A stretch of 64,000 bases of DNA from Martensiomyces pterosporus (taxonomy: Eukaryota; Kickxellomycota; Kickxellomycetes; Kickxellales; Kickxellaceae), in NCBI GenBank assembly GCA_025201845.1, contig MU603980.1:47361-111360 (forward strand). The letters run 5' to 3'. Made by a program: the position numbers and the translations under genes. Of this stretch, positions 18,793 to 30,284 are shown piece by piece. Within the stretch, counting starts at the first letter, position 1. Each line of letters opens with the position of its first letter. The notes under the pieces were generated by a model, which saw only the letters and a list, made by a program, of their open reading frames with translations, had not been told where the DNA came from and searched no databases.

Positions 18793-21700
18793 ATGCCTAC
18801 AGCAGAGGCCTTTCTCGGGGTGCTCCCCTTCAACATAAAGGGCACATCATCGCCAATTCCACGGCGGCTGCACCCGCTGCAGGGCAGCTCGGTATGTTAT
18901 ATTCATACAGCCTGCCACGGCCGCTGCTGCGACAGCATACAGCCCATGCTACTGCTCTCTACGGCGGCTGGACAGCAGCCCTTTATGACACTCCTTTGTC
19001 TTTGGTGCTGTTCTTGCATAGCTAACACGCCCTTGACTGCTGCCGCACCACTGCTACTTGTAGATTAACGACCGGTTCAGCAGGCTGTTTAAGAATCGCA
19101 GCTCGCGCGTAGTCACAACAGATATAAACCAGAACCGCACAAGAGCCGACAGGGTACGTGTCATCTGTGCACCTTGGGCTTGTGCTGAAACGCGGTTGTG
19201 CGCTTATGTGTGGCTATTGTTTACTCTTTCAGCACCCTTTCTGCCTATTCAGGTTTTCTTCAATGGGATGCTAGCTGGGTGCATCCTCATTATGCAACGC
19301 CATGCACCTCTTGTGCGTTTGATTGACGGCTCTTTCTGGCCTGGTTCGCATGTGCTGGCATCTGTGCATCATTGCTGCTGCTGCTATTGTGCGGTGCTCA
19401 GCAAGCTGGCACAATAGCAGCAGAAGCCCATGGGCACAAACACAAGCAAGCACCAGCACAAACACACGGCTTTTGAGAGAAGCGCCCGCCAAGATTTATG
19501 AACCCAATAGCCAGCGCATGCGTGTGTCCATATTCAATGCCAAGCGTATGCACTGCGTGCTGCGTGCTGCGTGCTGCTATTCTATTGACATCCCAAACAA
19601 TACTGATATGTGCTGCATGCGCCAGCCTTCCGCATTTTCAAACGCTTTGCCGCTCTATACTGATATGTGCTGCATGCGCCAGCCTTCCGCATTTTCAAAC
19701 GCTTTGCCGCTCACATGCACAACCAACTTAGCAATGCGTCAGCGAGGTCGAGACGCACTATCTCCAAAAGCGGTCCACAGAGCTGCTACTGGAGCACGAC
19801 TTTGCAATGACAAGGCTGCTTTGCAGGCTGAGCGTTTCTGGCGACAAGGCAGCAACGATGGCAAGCCATCTGGTTTCGTTTATACGCGGGAACCCGCACA
19901 CCTCGGACCGCGTTGAAGCGTTTGTCATGGAGGCATTTGACGAGCATCTGGACAGCTACTCAAGGACGTCGCCTAACCCCCGCAATATTCTGCGCGACAA
20001 CAACCTTGCCACCATGCTGGTGGTGTGCTACTTACAGCAAAGCTGCCGCAGCTACCTGGTATCGATACTGCAGCCAGTCATGAGAGCCATTGGCCCCTAC
20101 GTCGAAAACTGCGAGCTTGACCCCATGCGCCTGCCGCCTGGCTCAGACCTGGGGGTGACGTCGGGGAACTCGTACAATCTCTATTGCGTCTGTCGCTCGG
20201 TGCTTGACGCAGTGTTCTCTGCTGGGAGGCATGCGCCGCTCGAGATGCGGCGGCTGTGCGCGTTTATTCGCCGCAGAATCGAGACTACCTGGAACATCCC
20301 GCCGCCTACCCCAGCAATCCGTCGGAGGCAGCAGGAAGCAGAGCTGCCCATTCTGGAATTGAGAGAGTGGGAGCACGACCTCAAATCGACAGTGCAGGCT
20401 GACATCATGAGCGACATCAAGTCGGCGTTGGACGAGTGGCTAGGGAGACCCGAGAGTGCCTGCAGCCGCCGCCGCATGCCAAGTAGCAAGGGCGGCACGG
20501 CAGCAGCAGCAACAGCAGCAAAGGCAGCAACAGCCAGCATGCGAAGCAGCAACCAGTCAAGCAGCGGCAGCTCGAGCCATGCAACAGCATCAATATCCAG
20601 ACTAATGAGCGCAAACAGCTGCCCTGGCGCTCCGCTGCAGCCAAATGAAGGCAGTGCTGGCGCCAGCGAAAGCGGGTCGTATGCCACGGAGACGCGCCGG
20701 ACAATAGAGGACATGATGTCTTCGTCATTTGCAAATATCAACAAGCTTGATACGTCGCTATCGCTCGACAGCAGCAGCATAGCCCAGAGCTCTGACACTA
20801 CAGCCAGCCATGAGGAGGCTAGCGAGGGCCACCGGCAGCCTCACAATCCACACAGGGGCTTCCAAAGCTCAGGGTCGGCAAGACAGTACAAGCGGCATAG
20901 CAGCAAGCGCCAGAGCGGCTCTTATTTTTCGCCAGTGGAGACGGTTATCAGCATGCTCATCTTTGTTCGCTTCTTTATCCCCATCCTGACTGCACCGGAT
21001 GCGTACGGCCTTGACGTCAGACTGTCGCCATCGAACCGTCGCGGCTTGCTTCTTTGCGCAAAGGTTCTCGCCGTTCTCTGCAACGGCGTATCCTTTGGGT
21101 CAAAGGAGCCCTACCTGCTGCCAATGAATGGTCTGATTCGGGAGTACCGCCCAAAGCTCCGTCGCTACCTCCACGTAATCTCGTCAAACGTGAGCTACAC
21201 CGTGGAGTCAGCACTGGATGCCGATGACGACAGCTCTGGCGACGAGTGCAGCGACGAGGACTCTGTCACCATTGACGAGTTGGCTTCTCAGTTCCAAATT
21301 GTCACCGTCGGAGCCAAAATTGCGACCAAAGAGGAGCAGCGCAAAAGCAGAATGTCGGTCTCTCGCGGATCGCACCTAAACAGCGGCGCCTTTGCTCTGG
21401 AAAAGGACTTGCCATCTGTTCCGCCAATACCTCAAGGGATGCTGCTCGGATCGCACCCTGCCACGCTCACACCGCCAAGCGCTGTGCCCTCGTCCAGGAC
21501 AACCATCGATATCCCGTTCCACCCGCCAGGCAGCATGCAGTCGGCTGGCTCGTGTGTAGTGGCGCCTAACGAAATCGACGATGGCACTTTTGTCACGCTT
21601 GATTTCCTGCTTTGTCTCGAAAGTAGCCTCGGCAAGCTCGAGGGCGCAGTCCAGGAGCACGCCAGGCTTGATCCGGAGGATGAGCGGCATGTGCAAGCGC

Positions 21701-21957
21701 TCTTCCGCGAACTCAAACCCATCATCCTTTACGCCGAGCATCTTACCTTGCCCGGTCGGCCATCGGGAACAGCAGCCATTATTGCGCCAGCCAACCAGTC
21801 CCACCAAGTGCAGACGCGGCGATATGCCCTGCCATTCATGTTCCAGGAATCCAAGCCTGCAGACGCGGAGAGCCCCGAAGAGCGCGGACATCGGCGCACA
21901 AGCACACTCCCTGAAAACTACAGATTCGCAAACACATTTAACCATTTTCCGATGTAG
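18793..21957 (+). CDS. Ras GTPase-activating protein with interrupted GAP domain, 3 exons (provisional)
   Basis: Predicted 804 residues. Exons 18793-18891, 19064-19153 and 19732-21957, all phase 0, with GTATGT and GTACGT donors and TAG acceptors. GAP proteins speed GTP hydrolysis by Ras. The finger loop ILRDNNLATM places the arginine finger at Arg151; the second signature FVRFFIPIL lies near 475, and the helix with NGVSFGSKEPYLLPMN follows. Between these two signatures is a Ser/Ala/Gln-rich, low-complexity stretch of about 200 residues (roughly 220-420) absent from compact GAP domains. An acidic region is at 560-580. Intron 2 is long (578 bases) and contains a tandem duplication, so a further small exon there cannot be excluded. 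Confidence 0.8.
19601..19712. repeat. Tandem duplication, 57-base unit, two copies
   Basis: Copy 1 is 19601-19657 and copy 2 is 19658-19712; the two agree over 55 bases. It lies within intron 2 of the RasGAP model. Confidence 0.95.
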
Positions 21958-22653
21958 ATTGCTGCTGAGCTTCTGTCGCCGCCGCGGCCGTGTCAAAAGG
22001 GTTTGCTCTGCTATTGCCGAGCGCCTGTTCTAATAAAAAAAATATATATATACATATATGTACTTCAAGGGCGGAAGCGCCGCACCGCTGCCTATTATAT
22101 GCGGTGATCCTGGAACATGGATTAGCGGGTTTGGTTAATCACCAGTGCGCTTTGGCCCATGTAAGCAGCAAAAAATAAAATCCTAGTTGATAAGCGCGAG
22201 ATATTGTTGCAAGCGCGATCCCCCACGCCTATGCCCAGCACTTTCTCAGTGCTCTTTTGCTTTTCCTTGCTTCTCATTCATTAGCATCTCTAGGGCTCCT
22301 CTTTCTGCTTGCCGCGGTCTTCTGCAACTTCCCATTCACCTCTGCCAGGTAAGCCCTTAGCACAAGGACGCGGCGCAGCGGCTGCTGAAATGCGCACCGC
22401 GAATCAATATATGCGATTTGGCGATTCTAAGCCGGCAGCGAAGAGTGCTTCGAGAATTGAAAAGGCTGGCAACCCGGCGACTGCCTATTTCTGCCAAGCT
22501 ATGGCCATGCACGCCGCCCTAGCGTCTGCACCCTGCTGCTAACCCCTGCTCGCTCCGCTGCCAGCCCTTCTGCACCTTTAACCTTCTAGGCAAACGCTCA
22601 GGTGGTCATAATTTACAAAGTCGCTTCTATACACATCCCTCGGTGTTGACATA
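21958..22653. other. Intergenic region between the RasGAP and L7/L12 genes
   Basis: An A-run followed by a TA-rich patch (22034-22060) probably marks the RasGAP 3' end. The rest is the promoter region of the ribosomal protein gene. A frame at 22309-22542 has no recognisable content and is not called. Confidence 0.45.
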
Positions 22654-23606
22654 ATGGTAAGCAGGACGGTCAAGGCCGTGTCTGTGCTTTCTGCCGGCTG
22701 GGTGATCCGCGGCTCTTTTGGCACTTGCAGCAAACCGACGAAACAAGCAGCCTCCCTCGACTTAACCCAGCACGGCTTCTGTTTGATCTCCTTGTTGTGT
22801 AGTTCCGTGCTTCCTTGGTCCGCTCTATTGCCCGCCCTCTTGCCAGCCGCAGACTTGTGCACGTCAGCGCCATTCGGCGGTCGGCTGAGCCAATCCCCAC
22901 TCCTGAGGGAACCGGAGCCTCGACAGATGTCAGCCCAAAGATCGCTGCCATCGTCGATAAGGTCGCAGAGCTGACCCTTCTCGAGACCTCCCAGCTTGTT
23001 GACGCCCTCAAGGTAAGAGCAACGCATAGCCCTCCATGGCTGCATGTCTCGCTGGGGATGCTTGAGTACCTAACCCGCTGCTCAACGCTCTTGTTACCAT
23101 GTGTTTGCTTTTTTTGCCAACCGTTCTTGCTCTGATCTTGCATAAATACAGGCCAAGTTCAACATTACTGAGGCTGTCCAGGTCGTCGCCGGCGCTGGTG
23201 CTCCTGGTGGCGGTGCTGCTGCTGCTGCTGCTCCTGCAGAGGTAAGTTTGCTGAATACACAAGCGAGGCTGCAAGACTGTCAGCGCCTTAGGTGCCACAT
23301 GCCTGTGCGCTCCCGACGCATTGAGTACTTAGCTGCGCCGCCTTTCATCCATGCCATTTGAATGCACACTAGGAAAAGCCCGCCGAGAAGACCGAGTTCA
23401 AGGTCAAGCTTGAGAAGATCGATGCTGCGCAAAAGGCCAAGGTCATCCGCGAGATCAAGAACCTGATCCCGGACATGAATCTGGTCGCTGCCAAGAAGTT
23501 CGTTGAGAGCGTGCCCAAGGTTGTCAAGGACGTAGCGCCCAAGGATGAGGCCGAGAAGATCAAGAAGGCTCTCGAGGCTCTTGGTGCCACCGTTGTTCTC
23601 GAGTAA
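22654..23606 (+). CDS. MRPL12: Mitochondrial ribosomal protein bL12 (L7/L12), 4 coding exons, first holds only the ATG
   Basis: Predicted 178 residues. Coding exons: 22654-22656 (the ATG alone), 22803-23012, 23152-23241, 23373-23606; every junction is phase 0 with GTAAG donors. bL12 forms the flexible stalk of the large ribosomal subunit and recruits translation factors. Residues 2-30 after the ATG (FRASLVRSIARPLASRR) are a basic mitochondrial presequence. Residues 40-72 are the N-terminal dimerisation helix region (TLLETSQLVDALK), followed by a Gly/Ala hinge. The C-terminal domain shows the L12 signature: EFKVKLEKIDAAQKAKVIR, then a lysine-rich helix, ending in ALEALGATVVLE. The presequence indicates the mitochondrial rather than an archaeal-type P1/P2 stalk protein. 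Confidence 0.9.
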
Positions 23607-24046
23607 AGCGCCCGCAAAAGGCTGCTCTGCTCAGCAGGGCGCTAGACCAGGCTTCTTTTTTTTGCGATCCACGCTTTGCTCTCTCCATTTCGTGTACCAG
23701 CCAACGAACCAAAAAAAAAATCTACTACACAGCATCATCGCTTTTGTTCACATGCGAGCCGCGCCGCAAAGCTGCTCCAGCAGCCCTGTTATTAAAGCGA
23801 TTGCCCTCTGCTGGCTGACGTGGCAGCCGTCACTTCGCCACCCACTTTTTCCCACATTCTCGTTTTGCACGCAGAGGGAGCACAAGACCGGTGCACTCGG
23901 TACTGGTGCGTCTTCTGCCTTGGGCAGCTCGAAGCGCTTTTTCGCCTTAGCACGCTGTTCTTTATTACCCTTTTTTTTAGTTGCGCATCTGCATATACTC
24001 CCCTTTACTCTTGATACGCAGCTCCCAGCCTCATTTCCTGCGCAAA
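23607..24046. other. Intergenic region ahead of calnexin
   Basis: Holds the L12 3' flank (T-run near 23655, A-run at 23711-23719) and a pyrimidine-rich calnexin leader (23840-24030). No gene seen. Confidence 0.45.
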
Positions 24047-25771
24047 ATGACGCAAAAACTCAATCTGTTGCTGCTTCTCGCACTTGCCATGCACGCGAGC
24101 CAGGTGCGCGGTAGCGAGGCAGCTGCCGAAGAGGCCGACCCCGCAGAGATTCCAAGTGTTGCCCCCAAGCACAGCATCAGGCTGCTCGAATTCGAGCCAT
24201 ACGCCGTGTCTGGAGCAGCCCTGTGGGAGCAGTTCACCGACAAGTCGGAGCCTCGCTGGAAGCGTAGCAACGCACTGAAGGAGGGCGAGGACGAACTCCG
24301 CTATGACGGAGAATGGGCCATTGAGGAAGTAGCTGAGCTGGCGGGCGTTGAGGGCGACAGGGCCCTTGTCGTCAAGAGCGAGGCTCGCCACCACGCCATC
24401 TCCTCGCAGCTCGCAGAGCCGTTTGATCCCGCTGCCAGTGGGCTGGTTTTCCAGTACGAGGTCAAGCTCCAGGAAGACCTCAACTGCGGCGGTGCATACG
24501 TCAAGCTTCTGACGGCGCCTACCAAGGGCGAGTTCAGCGATGCATCGCCTTACACGCTCATGTTTGGGCCAGACAAGTGCGGCGAGAGCAAGGTTCACCT
24601 GATTTACCGCCATCTGAATCCGATTACCGGCAAATACACGGAGCACCACCTTGACCAGCCCCCGACTCCCCCCATTGACCGCCTCTCCCACCTCTACACG
24701 CTGGCCATCAGCACCAACAACACATTCAGCATCCTTATTGATGGTGCTGAGCGTCGCACAGGCACGCTGCTTGACGACTTTGTGCCGCCTGTGAACCCGC
24801 CCAAGGAAATCGACGATGTCAACGACAAGAAGCCAGGCGACTGGGAAGACGAAGAGAGGATTCCTGACTCCGATGCGACAAAGCCCGATGACTGGGACGA
24901 GGATGCGCCGATGATGATCCCCGACGAGGATGCCGCAATGCCTAAGGGCTGGCTGGAGAACGAGCCGCTGATGATCGAGGACCCTGAGGCGCAAAAGCCT
25001 GCCGACTGGGACGACGAAGAGGACGGCGAGTGGTCGGCCCCCATGGTGCCCAATCCACGCTGTGCGGATGCGGTTGGATGCGGAGCATGGGAGCGGCCGA
25101 TGACCCGCAACCCAGAATTCCGCGGCCAGTGGTTCGCGCCGCTCATCGACAACCCAAAGTACAAGGGTGAGTGGGCGCCTCGGCGCATCCCCAACCCCGA
25201 CTACTTTGAGGATCTTGACCTCTACAAGCTCACAAAAATCGATGCCGTCGGGTTCGAGCTGTGGACCATGCAGGCAGGCATCACATTCAACAACATCTAC
25301 TTGGGAGCCAGCGCTGAGGCAGCCGCAGCAATCGCCAAGGACGTCTGGAAGCCCAAGTTTGACACCGAGGCTGCAGTCGAAGAGGCTACACGTCCCAAGC
25401 CTCCACCTGCTCCAGCTGCCCCAAAGCCCCCGGTTCTTGAGCTCTTCAAGGCGCGTCTCTTTGAGATCACCACTAGCATCGAGCGCTTCTACACTGCCCT
25501 GCGCGACGACGGTATTGTTGCAGCCCTGCGCGACGAGCGCAGCGGTGCCTTTGGAGTCCTCATGGTCACTGCCGCTCTGGGATGGCTGTTCTGGAACCTC
25601 GTCATCATTGTCCGCTTTATTGGCGGTGTTATCCTTGCCACGTCGCCAGACAGTGCTGCTGACGCTGGTGCTGCGCCGTCCAGCGACTCGAAGGCTGTGG
25701 CTTCGTCGAGCTCGCGGGCCGCTGCTTCGAGTGGCACTGCCGTTAAGCGCGGTGCTGCAAAGTCCGACTAA
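24047..25771 (+). CDS. CNE1: Calnexin, ER membrane lectin chaperone
   Basis: Predicted 574 residues, single exon. Calnexin binds monoglucosylated N-glycans on folding glycoproteins in the ER. A signal peptide is at residues 1-22 (hydrophobic [11 protein letters not shown]). The lectin domain starts near 45 and shows the GGAYVKLL and [12 protein letters not shown] blocks. The P-domain follows at about 255-410, with two sets of Pro-rich repeats: [17 protein letters not shown] and KPADWDDEE, then [16 protein letters not shown] and GEWAPRRI. The lectin fold closes with GFELWTMQ. A transmembrane helix lies at about 502-528, then a short Ser/Ala-rich cytosolic tail ending in basic residues. The ATG at 24047 starts the signal peptide directly; the open frame upstream is leader. 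Confidence 0.96.
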   Translation: MTQKLNLLLLLALAMHASQVRGSEAAAEEADPAEIPSVAPKHSIRLLEFEPYAVSGAALWEQFTDKSEPRWKRSNALKEGEDELRYDGEWAIEEVAELAGVEGDRALVVKSEARHHAISSQLAEPFDPAASGLVFQYEVKLQEDLNCGGAYVKLLTAPTKGEFSDASPYTLMFGPDKCGESKVHLIYRHLNPITGKYTEHHLDQPPTPPIDRLSHLYTLAISTNNTFSILIDGAERRTGTLLDDFVPPVNPPKEIDDVNDKKPGDWEDEERIPDSDATKPDDWDEDAPMMIPDEDAAMPKGWLENEPLMIEDPEAQKPADWDDEEDGEWSAPMVPNPRCADAVGCGAWERPMTRNPEFRGQWFAPLIDNPKYKGEWAPRRIPNPDYFEDLDLYKLTKIDAVGFELWTMQAGITFNNIYLGASAEAAAAIAKDVWKPKFDTEAAVEEATRPKPPPAPAAPKPPVLELFKARLFEITTSIERFYTALRDDGIVAALRDERSGAFGVLMVTAALGWLFWNLVIIVRFIGGVILATSPDSAADAGAAPSSDSKAVASSSSRAAASSGTAVKRGAAKSD

Positions 25772-26245
25772 CCAGGCTCTCTCCTGTGCTTACCACACCC
25801 AACTCTTTTGTCTTGCCTCCTCAATACATCCTCTTTGGCTTTAGACAGCCAGGCTGGCTTGTTACACGACCCACCACGCATTCCCTCTGCCCCGCGGCTG
25901 TGGCCCTTTTGCTGAGCTGCAGCCACGTCGGCGTGCTGCCAGCCGGCTTGGCCCGCAGCCCCGCTCTCCACAGATGCGTGCTCTATGCCAGCTTGGCAGG
26001 AGCCCATGCATACACCGCTGACGGCATCCCCGAACCACTTGGGCGTGCACATGCGGCGCATATTAAAGCGCTCTTGGCGCGGAGCTTGTTCTAAAAATCA
26101 GCATGCTGCCCCTCTCTCCAGCCTCGCCTTGAATATACGTACTTTGCCTCCGCTCTCCAGCTTATTGCTTGGTCTGCCGCATCTGCATTCTGTTCACATT
26201 TGTCTACCTCTCCCTTCTGATTTTCGCGCAGATTGCCTTTCAAAG
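25772..26245. other. Intergenic region between calnexin and HID1
   Basis: Pyrimidine-rich tracts at 25785-25835 and 26105-26220. No gene seen; the second tract is the likely HID1 leader. Confidence 0.45.
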
Positions 26246-29137
26246 ATGGGAGGAGAAAACAGCAAATTGGCCTTTAGGAAATGCGTGTTCCGCCTTGCTG
26301 AGCAGCGGGTATGTCTACTTTGCTCCGCCCACAGAGCCGCGCCTTCTTGATGCACTGCAGCGCACCCGTTCAGGACAGCACTTAGCAACCTGTCGATGTT
26401 CATGTTCTCTGTTGTGTAGAGCCTTCCTGACAGCGCAGAGGATGCCTGGAGCCCGGTAAGTGCCTTGCCATGCGCTGGCTTCTCCTTTGCGGGCTTTTAG
26501 CCGAGCCTGCACCTGTTTGCGGGTCCGTGTGTATGCAAGAACACCTCCACCCCACATGCCGCACACTCGTCTTGTTGCCAGCTGCTCATCATCTATACTG
26601 TGTGGTGCCTGTTTCTCGCATAGTTTTGGCTCTTGCCAGAGGGCCCCCATGACGTGTTTTCTCTGGTTACGCCAGCTGACATTCGGCGGATTCGCGACAA
26701 CGCCCAGGAAAACTTTATAAAGCTGACTGACAAAGTATTTGACCGCTTGCTGATGCTAAAGGCGGCTGCCGATTTGGCGAAGAACCAAGCCAACCTGAGG
26801 CAGCTGCTGAACTGCATACGCATACTCACTAGGCTGCTTCCGTTTGCATACGAGGCATGCCCAGATGGCAGCACGGTAGAGGACATTTTGCTGTGGACCC
26901 AGCGACCTCGGCCAGGCAGCGGCGCCGACTATGTACTGGGCAAGCAGCTAGTGGCAGCCGTGATCGATCTGCTGTTCACGTCAGGGTTCACCATCCCGCC
27001 TGCCACTGTAGGCGAGGACGCTGCTGTGCGCTACACCATATGGGAAAACGGGATTGGCCAGACCTCGTCTTTGGGCTCGTCCAAGGAGCACGTCAACAAC
27101 CGAGTCGAAGTCATGCGTCTCCTTCTTGTTTTGTGCTCAAAGACAATGTACCTTTCGCCTGCACAGGCAGTCGCGCTCCCCAACCGGGCTCTGCACACGA
27201 TCGCATACAACGCAAACAAAAAGATGGTGCTCTGCCTGCTATGCAGCCTGATCAACACAGCGCTGAAGGACCGCACGCAGGGATGGTCCATCCCGTACAG
27301 GAACACCTCGGCTCTGGACCCATCCGATGTCCTTTCGCTTCAGGCCATGCAGATGCTGTTTATTGTGCTTGATTACCAGGTCCCGCAGACGAGGAAGGGC
27401 AAGGCACAGGCAGCAGGCGAAGGCAAAGGGCCCGATCCAAGCGCGGGTGCCAATGCGGGGAATGCCGATGCGGCTAGCAATGACGAGAACACGCCATCGA
27501 TGGTGCTGGTCACTAGCACAGCAACTGCCTCGCAAAACCTGTTTAGTATATTCATTGCCAAGCTCCACCGCAGTCAAGAGTTTGACTACCTTGTCAGCAG
27601 CATTCTCCGTCTTCTCGAGGAGGCAATGAATGCGAATTTGTCGATATTGGCCTCGGTCACCAAGCAGCCCGCCAAGCACGCGATGCCGCAAGAAGCAGCG
27701 ATTCTGCTCTGGTCCCTGCTTGAAAACAACAAGCTGTTCAAGGACTACGTCGTCGACCACAACAGCTCCCTCAGGCTTTTCTCGGTGCTGTTGTACTTTA
27801 TGCTTAATGGGTACAATGACCCAGCACAGGCAGGCATGGTCCGCACAATCTCGCACATCCTCCACTACCTCTCTGAGGACAGCAGCTTTGCCACGCGACT
27901 GATGCAGCCGTTTGACCAGTCGATCTTGCCAAGTAACATGCGCGTTCCAGACACAGCGCTCACGCACGCAGACTTTATGATCAACACGGTCTTTACGCTG
28001 CTTAGTTCGTCAAAGCCCTACCTTATCCCCGTATACTCGGACCTGCTGCTTCTGGTGCGCAATGTCTCGCCGTATCTGACCCAAGTCAGCCAGACCACCG
28101 CAGACAAACTCGTGTCCCTGTTCGACATCATTTCGTCTCCAGCCTTTATAATCTCCGAGCCCTACCATGTAAGGTGGCTCATCTACTTGATCGAGGTCTT
28201 TGACTACGTCGTGCACTACCGCGTCGTGGACAACCCACATCTGATATACAGCATGGTCAAGTCGCGGTCGTGCTTCACGCGTCTGAAGGCATTCAGCCTG
28301 GCGGCGGCAGAAAAGGACCTTGCTGCGCTCCGCGAGAAGAAGAGCAAGGCCGACGCCAGGCGCACCATCGGCGGAACTAAGCCTCGCCAAACCAGCCCTG
28401 CAGCAGCAAGCGGCGCTCCAGAACCCGCCGCTGGCTCTGCAGCTTCCACAAGTGAGGACAGCAAGGGGGCCAGCACCAGCGATGGATCATCCAGCCCCGC
28501 GCTGTCAGACAAGGCCCGCGGCAAGCTACCAGAAACTAAGCCCGCGTCGGCGTCGGCGAGAGCAGAGCAAGCACCGGGCCATCCAGCATCTACGACGGCG
28601 ATGCCGCGGTCTGGCAGCACTGCTGCTGGTGCACGCCAGTTCCAGCCCACTGCCGAGTGGGTATTTTCTTGGCTACCCGACCTGCCGCTCGACCCAATTA
28701 TCGCAGTCCTTGATGCTCTGGCCGTGCACATCGACCACATAGCCCTACAGGTGCAGGCAGATGCTGAGGCTGCAGCAGCACCACGGACACTGAGCAGCCC
28801 AGGCCATGATGTAAAATCCAGCAGCCCTGCACAGAGCCAGTCTCTGCAGCAAGGCGAAACCGGAGATGGCGTCCATGCAGAGGCTGCTGCACCAGTGGCC
28901 AGCGACCCAACAAACACAGTCATCCAGTGGCTTAGCTCAGATGCCATGCTGAAGGTGCTCCCAGATCTCGAGGATTCGATGCCTGAGGTCAAGCCGCGCC
29001 TGCAGGGGCTAAGTCCTGCGCTGGTTGTCTGGTTCAGAAGCCTTTTGTGGAGCCTCATCTATGCCTCAGGGATGAAGCCGTTTGGGCTATGGAAGAACAC
29101 GCATGTGCGCCTGTTTGTCGTCAGGAGCGCGCAGTGA
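26246..29137 (+). CDS. HID1-family protein (Golgi, secretory granule and peptide sorting), 3 exons
   Basis: Predicted 870 residues. Exons 26246-26308, 26420-26455 (36 bases) and 26624-29137, all phase 0. Exon 1 encodes MGGENSKLAFRK, matching the N-terminus of animal HID-1 (Met-Gly, then SKLxFRK), which is myristoylated; Gly2 is therefore a predicted lipid site. The micro-exon and the start of exon 3 supply the DAW...FW and DVFSLV block of the family. The body is a long helical repeat. Residues about 590-700 are a Ser/Ala-rich disordered insertion, followed by the conserved WVFSWLPDLPL, and then a second, shorter disordered patch. HID-1 proteins act at the trans-Golgi and in dense-core granule biogenesis; in fungi a general Golgi role is inferred. 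Confidence 0.87.
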
Positions 29138-29650
29138 GACTGGAGCTGAATGCAGCAGCAGCCCCCTCTTCATTCCTTGCACCAGCAGTAGCCCCCTTTA
29201 CTGGCTTGGCAAATGTAGCGGTCCTTTTTTTAGATTCCAGCATCGGCGTGCCGGTGTGTGTTCACATGAAGCAGAAGAGCCCATTGTGTGCGCCTTGCTG
29301 CGTCGGCCAATTTAGGCACTTTCCATACTTGAGCAGTATTACATTGTTGGCATTTATTGGGCTACAAGGAGGGACGAGCAAGCCGGTGGCCAAGGCGCTG
29401 TCTGTGCCGATCGCTGTGGCGTCTGGATTGAATAGCCAGCTGAGACGCAATGTTCCAGGCCAAGCAGCAGCGCCGTTTGAGGCACACTGCACTTAAATTG
29501 GAGCAGCAGGCAGCGCAGTGCTCTGACTCCTCGTCCTCCTCCAGCTGCCTTTTTCTCAAGCAAGCGCATCAAATTTCCCTCATCACAGCGACGGCTCAAA
29601 CCTCTGATACACACCTGCGTTTGCCTTGCCATTTCAAGCTGCCAGCCAAC
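29138..29650. other. Intergenic region between HID1 and the cysteine-rich gene
   Basis: No gene seen. A T-run at 29225-29231 is probably in the HID1 3' flank. A pyrimidine-rich leader occurs at 29525-29580. Confidence 0.4.
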
Positions 29651-29995
29651 ATGACCAAGTACCTTGCCGTTGCCCTGCTCACTCTGGCGTCTGTGCTGCA
29701 TGCCGCACCCAATTCCGCCAGCTCCAGTGGCTCCTACGACGCGGCTAAATGCCCGGATCCAAGCAAGTGCTACCACGATACGATAAGGCCGGTGTGCAGC
29801 CCTGGCGTGCCGTGTCCTCAGTGGGTGCGTGCCGTGATTGCATGCGCCTGGAACTGCGGCAATACACACTTGCCTGCGGAGTGCACTCAGCGGTGCAAGC
29901 CCTGCAAAGCGGAGGTCTGCTCAGACATATGCGATTGCGAGATCGTTTGCCCGGCTACCGGCTCCTGCACTGCACCGCCGCTGCCTTCGTCCTAA
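29651..29995 (+). CDS. Small secreted cysteine-rich protein, unknown function
   Basis: Predicted 114 residues, single exon. Residues 1-19 form a clear signal peptide (MTKYLAVALLTLASVLHA) with an Ala-rich cleavage site. After a Ser-rich linker, the mature part of about 80 residues contains 14 cysteines, an even number compatible with seven disulfides. Spacing includes CPDPSKC, CSPGVPC, CAWNC, CTQRCKPC and CDCEIVC; the protein ends in a short Pro/Ser tail. No membrane anchor or GPI-like hydrophobic C-terminus is seen. I do not recognise the family; secreted, disulfide-rich fungal proteins of this size may be structural, defensive or effector-like, and I do not assign any of these. The ATG is in good context just after an AAC. 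Confidence 0.8.
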   Translation: MTKYLAVALLTLASVLHAAPNSASSSGSYDAAKCPDPSKCYHDTIRPVCSPGVPCPQWVRAVIACAWNCGNTHLPAECTQRCKPCKAEVCSDICDCEIVCPATGSCTAPPLPSS

Positions 29996-30284
29996 GCAGG
30001 CATGCACTTGGGCGCTCTTTTTCCAGCCAGGTAGCGGCTCCAAAGCCACAGTAGTAGTACGGCTGTAGAAGGACAGGCTGAGTAGTGACGCCGTAATTCG
30101 GGATTCAACAAAGACGTATAGGATTATTTAGATAGAGGGCCAGCCAGGCCATTAAGTGTGGTAGAGAAAAGGCGAGGGATGCGGAGCGGGCTTCCACATC
30201 CGCCATCCACACACAAAGCAAATAGAGAAAGAGAAAGAAGGGAGAAAAGATAGAAAGGATCTGGGGGCAAGCTGGCCGCTCCAT

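Noticed and set aside
22309..22542. 77-residue frame upstream of MRPL12
   Set aside because: No motif, poor composition, and in the likely promoter region.
24005..24994. 329-residue minus-strand frame opposite calnexin
   Set aside because: Shadow of the calnexin lectin domain; no recognisable content.
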